Of a stretch of 6,155 nt of DNA, positions 1 through 5,677 are shown one piece after another. The stretch covers positions 1-6,155 of the forward strand of contig DAOVVL010000134.1 in assembly GCA_030637205.1 (NCBI GenBank), written 5' to 3'. The first letter of the stretch is position 1; each line of letters opens with the position of its first letter. A program made the translations under genes and the position numbers. Under the pieces are notes generated by a model, which worked only from the letters and a program-made list of their open reading frames with translations, was not told where the DNA came from and ran no database searches. The stretch comes from Thalassospiraceae bacterium. GTDB taxonomy: Bacteria > Pseudomonadota > Alphaproteobacteria > Rhodospirillales > Magnetovibrionaceae.

Positions 1-483
1 ATCTTCGGTACGTCCCATGTCGCCCGTGGCAATGCCGCGAACTTTTCCAGCGTCGTCAAACAAAACTTCAGACGCGGCAAAACCGGGAAAGACCTCAACG
101 CCCACTTCTTCGCATCGTTCGCCCAGCCACCGCGTCAGCAGGCCAAGGCTGGCAACGTAGTTGCCGTGGTTTTTCATGGACGGCGGCATGGGTAAGCGGA
201 TCGCGGACTTCTTGGTCAAAAACACAAAATATTCGCGCCCGACTACGGTACTTAGCGGTGCGCCTATTTCTTTCCAGTCAGGGAACAGCTCCGTCAGCGC
301 AATCGGGTCAACGACCGCGCCTGAAAGGATATGCGCGCCGATCTCTGATCCCTTTTCAATGACACAGACATTGATGTCGCGGCCCTTGTCCTGGGCCTGT
401 TGTTTGAGGCGGATGGCGGCGCTTAAGCCTGCGACACCGCCGCCGACGATCACCACATCAAATTCCATTGCCTCGCGTTCCAT
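1..483 (-). CDS. Electron transfer flavoprotein-ubiquinone oxidoreductase (ETF-QO), N-terminal part, runs off the left edge
   Basis: Membrane-associated FAD and 4Fe-4S enzyme that passes electrons from electron transfer flavoprotein to ubiquinone, linking acyl-CoA and amino-acid dehydrogenases to the respiratory chain. The visible 161 residues read without interruption. They contain an FAD-binding Rossmann start (VIVGGGVAG, residues 11-19) followed by a conserved run GAHILSGAV (49-57), HGNYVASLG (106-114) and ATGDMG (152-157), all characteristic of ETF-QO rather than of other GG-reductases. The family is about 540-560 residues long, so the ubiquinone-binding part and the C-terminal ferredoxin-like cluster domain lie outside the window. 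The start at 483 is preceded by AGGA at suitable spacing; a second in-frame ATG at 468 (residue 6) is possible. It is divergent from the uracil-DNA glycosylase, with 122 bp between the two starts, so the promoters must lie there. Confidence 0.93.
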   Translation of the reverse strand, partial: MEREAMEFDVVIVGGGVAGLSAAIRLKQQAQDKGRDINVCVIEKGSEIGAHILSGAVVDPIALTELFPDWKEIGAPLSTVVGREYFVFLTKKSAIRLPMPPSMKNHGNYVASLGLLTRWLGERCEEVGVEVFPGFAASEVLFDDAGKVRGIATGDMGRTED

Positions 484-605
484 AGTCTGGGATCCTGTTT
501 TAAATTATGTGCTGCACTTGCGAACACTGTATTGCATGGTAACAACGGGTGCCAGTTCTGATGGCGGATGGTATGGTGTGTTACTCATTTAAGGATTCTT
601 TGCAG

Positions 606-1466
606 ATGTCACCAGCCGAAACAACCCCACAAACGCGCGATTTAAGCCCCGAACATGTGCTGCGCTGGTATCTTGATGCCGGGGTCGACGAGGCCGTGGG
701 CGAAACCCCGGAAAACCGGCTCAAGGATTTGTCCCAGCCGGTTTCAATTACAGGCCCGGCCCCAACCCCGGCCGCAATCCCGGTGGCTGCGCCCAAGCCT
801 GCTGCGCCCAAGCCTGCTGCGCCGCCAAGTCAAAGGGCCGGTCAGGAACAGGCGGTGCGAAGCGCCGTGGAACTGGCTTCCAAAGCCCAGAGCCTCGATG
901 AACTGCGCGCCGCCCTTGAAGATTTCGAGGGTTGCGCATTGAAAAAAACTGCCATCCAACTGGTGTTCGGTGACGGAGATCCCGACGCCACGGTGATGTT
1001 GGTCGGCGAAGCGCCGGGCGCAGATGAAGACCGCCAGGGCGTGCCGTTTGTTGGCGCCAGCGGCAAGCTGCTCGACAAAATGCTGGCATCGATTGAACTA
1101 GATCGCGCCCAGGTCTTTATCTCCAACACGGTTTTTTGGCGCCCGCCGGGCAACCGCACCCCCAACGCCGGCGAGATCGCGATCTGTATGCCGTTCGTGG
1201 AACGCATGATCGAACTGGTCGATCCGGAAATTCTGGTGACCGTCGGCGGACCGGCGACCCATTCGCTGCTGGCTCAACAAGGCAGCATTTCACGGCTTCG
1301 CGGGCACTGGTTTAACTTTGAAACGCCCCAAATGAGCCGCCCGGTGCAGGCAGCCCCCATCTATCATCCGGCATATTTGCTCAAATCCCCGGCCATGAAA
1401 GCACCCACTTGGGGCGACCTTTTGGCCATCAGGGCCAAGCTCGATAGCCTTAGAAGCCCCTCTTAA
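606..1466 (+). CDS. Uracil-DNA glycosylase, family 4-like, alphaproteobacterial form lacking two cluster cysteines
   Basis: Excises uracil from DNA as the first step of base excision repair in the cytoplasm. The 286-residue product has a conserved short N-terminal segment (RWYLDAGVDEA, 20-30), an Ala/Pro-rich linker (about 50-75), then the catalytic domain from about residue 95. Motif GEAPGADED (134-142), PFVGASGKLLD (147-157), WRPPGNRTP (178-186) and HPAYLL (254-259) are the family 4 landmarks. Of the four cysteines that bind 4Fe-4S in classical members, only C110 and C194 are at matching places; F107 and W178 stand where the other two are expected, so a normal cluster is doubtful. I chose ATG 606 because AAGGA (591-595) lies 10 bases upstream; the frame also stays open to an ATG at 549, but that would add 19 residues with no family resemblance. 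Family assignment is firm; the subclass name is inference. Confidence 0.92.
   Translation: MSPAETTPQTRDLSPEHVLRWYLDAGVDEAVGETPENRLKDLSQPVSITGPAPTPAAIPVAAPKPAAPKPAAPPSQRAGQEQAVRSAVELASKAQSLDELRAALEDFEGCALKKTAIQLVFGDGDPDATVMLVGEAPGADEDRQGVPFVGASGKLLDKMLASIELDRAQVFISNTVFWRPPGNRTPNAGEIAICMPFVERMIELVDPEILVTVGGPATHSLLAQQGSISRLRGHWFNFETPQMSRPVQAAPIYHPAYLLKSPAMKAPTWGDLLAIRAKLDSLRSPS
791..820 (+). repeat. Two tandem copies of a 15-bp unit in the glycosylase linker
   Basis: GCCCAAGCCTGCTGC occurs twice without a gap (791-805 and 806-820). It encodes the repeated peptide APKPA/APKPA in the Pro/Ala-rich linker between the N-terminal segment and the catalytic domain. Because the unit is 15 bp, copy-number change would keep the frame and only alter linker length. 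Seen directly in the sequence; any variation between strains is inference. Confidence 0.85.
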
Positions 1467-1511
1467 AATTAAGAAATTCCCTATTACCAATGGGTTAACA
1501 CTTAGCCACCC

Positions 1512-1538
1512 GGCCAAATGGCGTTGCCATTTTGGGCC
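1512..1538 (+). terminator. Strong hairpin after the glycosylase gene, terminator-like but without a T-tract
   Basis: The arms GGCCAAATGGC and GCCATTTTGGGCC pair over 11 bp around a GTT loop, with single-base bulges at 1533 and 1536. It begins 45 bases after the glycosylase stop, the right place for a 3' end. However, the following bases (TTGTCC) do not form a run of T, so efficient intrinsic termination is uncertain. The second arm contains the -35 box of the promoter proposed for the next gene. Confidence 0.4.
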
Positions 1539-1552
1539 TTGTCCGCTATAAG
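1524..1552 (+). promoter_or_regulatory. Probable sigma70-type promoter for the lytic transglycosylase-moaB unit
   Basis: A -35 box TTGCCA (1524-1529) and a -10 box TATAAG (1547-1552) are separated by exactly 17 bp, the optimal spacing for housekeeping sigma factor. Initiation would fall near 1559, giving a leader of about 98 nt before the transglycosylase ATG. It is the best-looking promoter in the window and lies in the only gap long enough to need one for the downstream plus-strand genes. The -35 box lies inside the hairpin at 1512-1538. Confidence 0.5.
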
Positions 1553-1630
1553 AATGGCTGATTCCGGGGGATCAGGGGCAGGCCAACAAAGGTCGTCGCT
1601 GAGGGTCCTCGAGGCCCAAAAGGAATTTTG

Positions 1631-1660
1631 TTGAAACAACATCTGAAGCCCTGCGCATGA
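1631..1660 (+). CDS. Possible nine-codon leader peptide coupled to the transglycosylase start
   Basis: A TTG codon at 1631 has AGGAA (1621-1625) five bases upstream and opens nine codons (MKQHLKPCA if initiated with Met) ending in a TGA that overlaps the transglycosylase ATG as ATGA. The transglycosylase start itself has only a poor ribosome-binding sequence (GAAG at 1644-1647), so translation through this mini-frame could bring ribosomes to it. The TTG sits in a perfect small inverted repeat, TGTTG-AAA-CAACA (1629-1641). The evidence is spacing and position only; chance is a real alternative. Confidence 0.2.
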   Translation: MKQHLKPCA

Positions 1661-3483
1661 CTGTCCGCCCCATCTTGAAAGCCGTTGTTCTTAGAGTAAC
1701 TTTTGCCACATTGGGCTTAGGCCTGATGGTGGGTGTTGCGCGTGGCGATGCGCTGCCATCAGCAAATAATGAAACCGCAGCCCTGCCCAACGTACGCGCC
1801 ACTGAAATTTATCTGCCACGCGTGCTGGATGGGGCCGATGTAGAACGTTACCGCAAAATTTTTGACCTGCAACAGGCGGGCCAGTGGAAAAAAGCCGATA
1901 AGCTGATTGCCCAGCTGGGCGATAAATTATTGCTCGGCCACGTTCAGGCGCAACGCTACCTCCACCCGACCAAATATCGTTCCAAGTACAAGGAACTGAA
2001 GGCGTGGCTGGCTGAATACAACGATCACCATTACGCCCGACAGATTTACAAGCTGGCTTTGCGCCGCCGCCCGGCGAACTGGAAAAAACCGGTTGCGCCT
2101 GCCAAGGGCCGCTCGTTAAGTGCGATCAGCACCGAAGCCGCTTCCATTGATACCCCGCCGACCAAAAAGCTCAGCCGCGCGCAACGCCGCCAGGTGTGGC
2201 GTTACAAATTGCGCATCCGCGACCGCTTGCGCCGTGGTCACACTCTGGTCGTAAAAAAATTGTTGGCGAGCCCGGATGTGAAACGCCTGTTCAGTTCTTA
2301 CGATATGGACTGGGGCCGTGCGCGTTTAGCCAAGGGCTATTTCATGGACGGGCGTGATACCTGGGCCATCGAATGGGCGGAAAAAGCGGTTAAGCGTTCG
2401 GGTAAATATTTGCCCGAAGCTTATTGGACAGCGGGCCTCGCGTATTGGCGCATCGGCAACATCGAAAAGGCAGCGTTCAGTTTCGAAAAGGCCGCCGAAT
2501 ATGATCAATCGTCGTGGACCGTATCGTCTTCGGCGTTCTGGGCCGCACGTGCCTATATGGTCTCGCGCCAGCCTGAAAAAGTCGGGCCCTTGCTGGTCAT
2601 GGCGGCTGAACATTCACGTACCTTCTACGGTATGTTGGCGGGCCGTTTGCTGGGTGGTGAAATCGAATTTGACTGGAAGCTGCCGGTATTGGCCGGTAAT
2701 GAAGGTTCCAACCTGTTAGATCACAATGGCGGCAAGCGCGCGTTGGCACTTATAGAAGTGGGCGAAGAAAGCCTGGCCGAACGCGAACTTAGGCAGGTTG
2801 CCATGCTCGCACCCCCTGAAATGGCCGAAGGCATTCTTTCCATCGCGGCTAATGCCGGGATGGCGGAACTGACCATGCGACTGGATTCCATGTTGTATCC
2901 CAACGGCGGCGGATTTGATGGCGCGGTGTACCCGGTGCCTGCGTGGGCGCCGGAAGACGGCTTCAAGATCGACCGCGCGTTGATCTATGCGTTGGTTCGA
3001 CAGGAATCGCGCTTTAATCCCAAAGCAAAATCGGGCGCAGGTGCGCGCGGCCTCATGCAGTTGATGCCGCGCACCGCTGGTTTTGTTGCACGCGATCGTC
3101 GCTATCGGTGGTCCAAACGTTCAGCCCTGTTTGATCCCGAACATAATCTGGCGCTGGGCCAACGTTACATCCAGATTTTGTTGAAAGATAAAAAGATCAA
3201 CAATGATCTGTTCTTGATGGCTGCTGCGTGGAATGGCGGACCGGGCAACCTGAACAAGTGGCGGCGCAAGGGCGATGACCTGAACGACGCCTTGTTCTTT
3301 ATTGAAAGCCTGCCGTCGCGCGAAACGCGCATCTTTATCGAACGCGTGTTGACCAACCTTTGGGTCTATCGCAATCGTCTCGGCCAACCGACGCCTTCGC
3401 TCGACGCGGTGGCAGCCGGTGAATGGCCATCTTATCAGGCCTTAGGCCAGGAACCGCAGGTCGTCGCTCATGTCGAAAATTGA
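1657..3483 (+). CDS. Soluble lytic murein transglycosylase (Slt family), periplasmic
   Basis: Cleaves the MurNAc-GlcNAc bond of peptidoglycan to give 1,6-anhydromuramyl products during wall turnover. The 608-residue protein starts with a signal peptide (basic residues R4, K8, R13, hydrophobic core 14-28, likely cleavage near ARG-DA at 30-31). Residues about 60-410 are helix-rich with tetratricopeptide-like stretches (WTAGLAYWRIGNIEKAAFSF, 257-276) and FYGMLAG (323-329), matching the superhelical domain of Slt proteins. A very basic stretch, with many Arg and Lys, spans 136-200. The catalytic goose-lysozyme-like domain is at about 436-575: RQES with presumed catalytic E450, GARGLMQLMP (464-471 core) and AAAWNGGPGN (522-531). 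Length is usual for the family. The start has a weak ribosome site; see the leader entry. Its end overlaps moaB by 14 bp, suggesting cotranscription. Confidence 0.93.
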   Translation: MTVRPILKAVVLRVTFATLGLGLMVGVARGDALPSANNETAALPNVRATEIYLPRVLDGADVERYRKIFDLQQAGQWKKADKLIAQLGDKLLLGHVQAQRYLHPTKYRSKYKELKAWLAEYNDHHYARQIYKLALRRRPANWKKPVAPAKGRSLSAISTEAASIDTPPTKKLSRAQRRQVWRYKLRIRDRLRRGHTLVVKKLLASPDVKRLFSSYDMDWGRARLAKGYFMDGRDTWAIEWAEKAVKRSGKYLPEAYWTAGLAYWRIGNIEKAAFSFEKAAEYDQSSWTVSSSAFWAARAYMVSRQPEKVGPLLVMAAEHSRTFYGMLAGRLLGGEIEFDWKLPVLAGNEGSNLLDHNGGKRALALIEVGEESLAERELRQVAMLAPPEMAEGILSIAANAGMAELTMRLDSMLYPNGGGFDGAVYPVPAWAPEDGFKIDRALIYALVRQESRFNPKAKSGAGARGLMQLMPRTAGFVARDRRYRWSKRSALFDPEHNLALGQRYIQILLKDKKINNDLFLMAAAWNGGPGNLNKWRRKGDDLNDALFFIESLPSRETRIFIERVLTNLWVYRNRLGQPTPSLDAVAAGEWPSYQALGQEPQVVAHVEN

Positions 3484-4000
3484 TGGTGATCGTGAATTTT
3501 TGGCCGTCAACATCGCGCTGTTGACGGTATCGGATACGCGCACCCTTGAAAATGACAAATCCGGAAACGTACTTCAGGAACGCATTGAAGGCGCCGGCCA
3601 TAAGGTCGTGGTTCGCGAAATCATCATTGATGAGCAATCGCTGATCGAGCAGAAGCTGCAAGGCTGGATTGCGGACGGGGAAATTGATGTGGTGATTTCC
3701 ACCGGCGGTACGGGCTTAACCGGCCGTGACGTCACGACCGAAGCCTTCGAAGCCGTGTATGAAAAATCAATCCCCGGTTTTGGCGAACTGTTTCGCATGT
3801 TGTCTTACGAAAAGATCAAGACCTCAACCATTCAGTCGCGCGCCACGGCGGGCCTTGCCAATGGGACCTACCTGTTTGCATTGCCCGGATCGCCGGGCGC
3901 ATGCAAGGATGCGTGGGATGATATTTTGGTTCATCAGTTGGATGCTCGCTGGCGGCCATGCAACTTTGTCGAGATCATGCCGCGCTTGCTTGAAAAATAA
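3470..4000 (+). CDS. moaB: Molybdenum cofactor biosynthesis protein B (MoaB/Mog family)
   Basis: Member of the molybdopterin-binding MoaB/MogA fold, which binds molybdopterin and, in MogA-type enzymes, adenylylates it before molybdenum insertion; bacterial MoaB may share this role or have a different one. The 176 residues align end to end with remembered E. coli MoaB: NIALLTVSDTR (14-24), STGGTGLTGRD (77-87), PGFGELFRMLS (102-112), STIQSRATAG (119-128), LPGSPGAC (138-145) and DARWRPCNF (158-166). The MLS, rather than the sequence typical of MogA, supports MoaB. The ATG lies within the last 14 bases of the transglycosylase gene in another frame, with CAGG nine bases upstream, so it probably depends on the same transcript and perhaps translational coupling. 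No other cofactor gene is nearby. It ends ten bases from a convergent gene. Confidence 0.93.
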   Translation: MSKIDGDREFLAVNIALLTVSDTRTLENDKSGNVLQERIEGAGHKVVVREIIIDEQSLIEQKLQGWIADGEIDVVISTGGTGLTGRDVTTEAFEAVYEKSIPGFGELFRMLSYEKIKTSTIQSRATAGLANGTYLFALPGSPGACKDAWDDILVHQLDARWRPCNFVEIMPRLLEK

Positions 4001-4010
4001 GCGCGAAAGA

Positions 4011-4616
4011 TCAGCCCTCCCGTTTCCACCGATCATAATCGGCTTTGTTGTCCACATCCCAAAGGGTGTCGATGATTTTTATTCGCGTGTGCCGGGCATC
4101 GCTAAACGTGCCCGCCAGCGTGTCGTCCAGCGCATGTTCTGTGGACCATCGCACATCGTTAAATGGATTGATGATGCGCGGGCGCCTGCGCTGGCCGATC
4201 AGCCAGAAGCCGCCATCATCAGCCGGGCCCAGTACCATGTCGGCATGGCCCAGTGATTGAAATGCGGCTTGTATGTGCTGGCGACGCATGGCTGGGATGT
4301 CGCTGCCCACCACCACCACCGGGCCGGGCGGAAGGTCCTGCATGGGTGCCATGATGCGCGCGCCCAAATCGCCACAGCCCTGATCCATTCGGTTCCACCC
4401 GCGGGGCCAGACGTTTGGTTTTAACACGCTCGCGTCGGGCGTCAGTGAAAGCCAACAGGTCCAGCGTGGATCTAGCAAGTTCAGCGTCGTCTGGTTCAGC
4501 ATGTTTGAATAAAAACGCCACGCCTCTACCAACCCGATATCGCGCGCAAGTCGGGTTTTGACCTGGCCGATGCGCGGTTCGCGCGCCATGACCACCAGAT
4601 GCTTTTCAGGCTTCAT
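4011..4616 (-). CDS. TIGR04282-type glycosyltransferase-like protein (DUF2064)
   Basis: A 201-residue protein of the nucleotidyltransferase/GT-A-like fold family DUF2064, named in databases after its recurring presence in arsenosugar-type clusters; its own reaction is not established. Visible landmarks: an N-terminal nucleotide-binding-like stretch PRIGQVKTRL (14-23), GDLGARI (82-88), VGSDIP (103-108, the metal-binding acidic site), LGPADDGGFWLIG (129-141) and the end motif LWDVDNKADY (185-194). The frame remains open upstream to an ATG at 4700, but the start at 4616 is preferred because the conserved domain begins there and it overlaps the stop of the preceding gene as ATGA, a standard coupled arrangement. 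The two products probably act in the same pathway. It is convergent with moaB, and no convincing terminator separates them. Confidence 0.87.
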   Translation of the reverse strand: MKPEKHLVVMAREPRIGQVKTRLARDIGLVEAWRFYSNMLNQTTLNLLDPRWTCWLSLTPDASVLKPNVWPRGWNRMDQGCGDLGARIMAPMQDLPPGPVVVVGSDIPAMRRQHIQAAFQSLGHADMVLGPADDGGFWLIGQRRRPRIINPFNDVRWSTEHALDDTLAGTFSDARHTRIKIIDTLWDVDNKADYDRWKREG

Positions 4617-5311
4617 CGGTACAACCTTTTGAGGGTTTCCTGTTTTGCGCCGCCAATAAAAAGCGCCAGACACAAAAGATTGCGCAGTGGGCGAAGCCAC
4701 CAGCCATCCTGAAGGTAGCGCGCCGCCGATGTGGTGATGGCTGTGTCCAGTGCCACCAGCTCCGCGCCCGGTGTTTTTTTCAAGTTCCGGATGAAGCCAA
4801 CGTCCTCCATCAGATCAAGATCGTTTGAATACCCGCCAACCATTTCGTACAGATCAGCTGAGATCAGCAAACCCTGATCGCCATAGGGAAGCCCCAGCGA
4901 ATTGGCCCGCCAGTTGGCCCATTTTTCAACGCGCCGCGCTTGTGGGTCCGGATCATCCAAGGCCAGTTGAAAATGTGCCGCGCGCCAGACGTTATCAGGC
5001 TCAAGCATGAAGGCCGTGACGGGTTTCCCCCAATCTCTGGGAAGGCGCGTATCGGCGTGTAAAAACAGGAACCAGCTTGCCCCCAGTTCTTTTGCGAACG
5101 CTGCGCCGCTTGCAAGTTGCCGCCCGCGCCCCGCTGCGCTTTGGGTCACGCGCGCGCCCAAATCTTGCGCGATGTCGCGGGTTTGGTCCGTTGAGCCGCC
5201 GTCGGCGACCACAATGGAAAACGCCGGTGCGGCGTCAGCGTATTTCACGCTTACCAGTGTTTCAGCCAACGTGGACTGGGCGTTCAAGGTCGGGAGTATG
5301 ATGCCTAACAT
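4613..5311 (-). CDS. Family 2 glycosyltransferase, TIGR04283 type
   Basis: GT-A glycosyltransferase of 232 residues, of the type often found next to or fused with TIGR04282 proteins and linked by genome context to arsenosugar biosynthesis; donor and acceptor are unknown here. Seen in order: ILPTLNAQSTL (5-15), VVADGGSTDQT (34-44) for nucleotide-sugar binding, GRGRQLASGA (61-70) diagnostic for this subgroup, LHADTRLP (84-91) carrying the DxD-like site, PYGDQGLLI (142-150), MEDV (168-171) and RYLQDGWW (198-205). A hydrophobic stretch (211-222) near the C-terminus could touch the membrane. The start at 5311 is supported by AGGA eight bases upstream. It is the first gene of a two-gene minus-strand unit, divergent from the small membrane protein across 121 bp. 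Arsenic-related function is not shown by this window. Confidence 0.88.
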   Translation of the reverse strand: MLGIILPTLNAQSTLAETLVSVKYADAAPAFSIVVADGGSTDQTRDIAQDLGARVTQSAAGRGRQLASGAAFAKELGASWFLFLHADTRLPRDWGKPVTAFMLEPDNVWRAAHFQLALDDPDPQARRVEKWANWRANSLGLPYGDQGLLISADLYEMVGGYSNDLDLMEDVGFIRNLKKTPGAELVALDTAITTSAARYLQDGWWLRPLRNLLCLALFIGGAKQETLKRLYR

Positions 5312-5432
5312 GGCCTAAATCCTAGCACGGCCAGCGATTTTACGAATGTGGATTTGTGGGTTCCCGCTACTACCTACAGGGGTGCTGATTGCGATATTTT
5401 AGTGACACCAGAAAATTTGTGGGGGATTCACA

Positions 5433-5615
5433 ATGGGTAGCGCACTTCGTTTGTTATTATTGACTATGAGTACGGTAATTTTTGTCGGCATTTGGCTCAG
5501 CGGCTATGATCAGGTTCACTGGTTATTATATGCACCGGCTTCATTTATGCTGTTTGCCGCGATCACCGGCATTTGTCCGGGTTTGATTATCTGGAGCAAG
5601 CTGGGCTTTTCTTAA
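5433..5615 (+). CDS. Small two-helix membrane protein, possibly DUF2892/YgaP-like
   Basis: Sixty residues with two predicted membrane segments, about 5-23 and 30-53, joined by a short polar loop (GYDQVH). The second segment ends in TGICPG (45-50), followed by a short basic tail with KLGF. The pairing of two helices with G-x-CP near the end resembles the DUF2892 membrane domain found alone and attached to rhodaneses such as YgaP, but similarity is only by eye and a definite function cannot be given. Coding is supported by a very strong ribosome site (GGGGGA, 5421-5426, six bases before ATG) and by the coherent hydrophobic pattern. The ribosome site lies in the loop of a weak 5-bp inverted repeat (TTGTG 5417-5421, CACAA 5429-5433). 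It ends 62 bp before rnhB on the same strand, so the two may share a transcript. Confidence 0.75.
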   Translation: MGSALRLLLLTMSTVIFVGIWLSGYDQVHWLLYAPASFMLFAAITGICPGLIIWSKLGFS

Positions 5616-5677
5616 AAAGAAGCAATCAAAAACCGCTGTGTGATAGACTTGCCTTGGTATCAGGGTGAGGTTTGCAC

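Noticed and set aside
504..509. CATAAT on the minus strand as a -10 box for ETF-QO
   Set aside because: No acceptable -35 box is found 16-18 bp upstream, so the match alone is too weak to call.
161..592. 143-codon plus-strand open frame opposite ETF-QO
   Set aside because: It is antisense to the clearly coding ETF-QO frame and shows no recognisable protein features.
549..605. Upstream extension of the uracil-DNA glycosylase to an ATG at 549
   Set aside because: The frame is open, but the added 19 residues do not resemble the family N-terminus, and the ATG at 606 has AAGGA at good spacing.
4029..4042. CCGAT-CATA-ATCGG stem followed by CTTTGTT as a terminator for moaB
   Set aside because: The stem is only 5 bp, the T run is broken, and it lies within the coding end of the convergent gene.
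4617..4700. Longer form of the DUF2064 protein starting at 4700
   Set aside because: The extra 28 codons lie inside the preceding glycosyltransferase gene in another frame, and the start at 4616 gives an ATGA overlap and the expected domain start.
5352..5423. ATTTGTGGG occurring twice in the gap before the small membrane protein, as a possible operator pair
   Set aside because: The copies are 63 bp apart, one overlaps the ribosome site, and a nine-base match in a short gap may be chance.
5609..5621. TTCTT-AAA-AAGAA inverted repeat at the end of the small membrane protein gene as a terminator
   Set aside because: It is AT-rich with a 5-bp stem and no T tract after it, so it would not terminate transcription.
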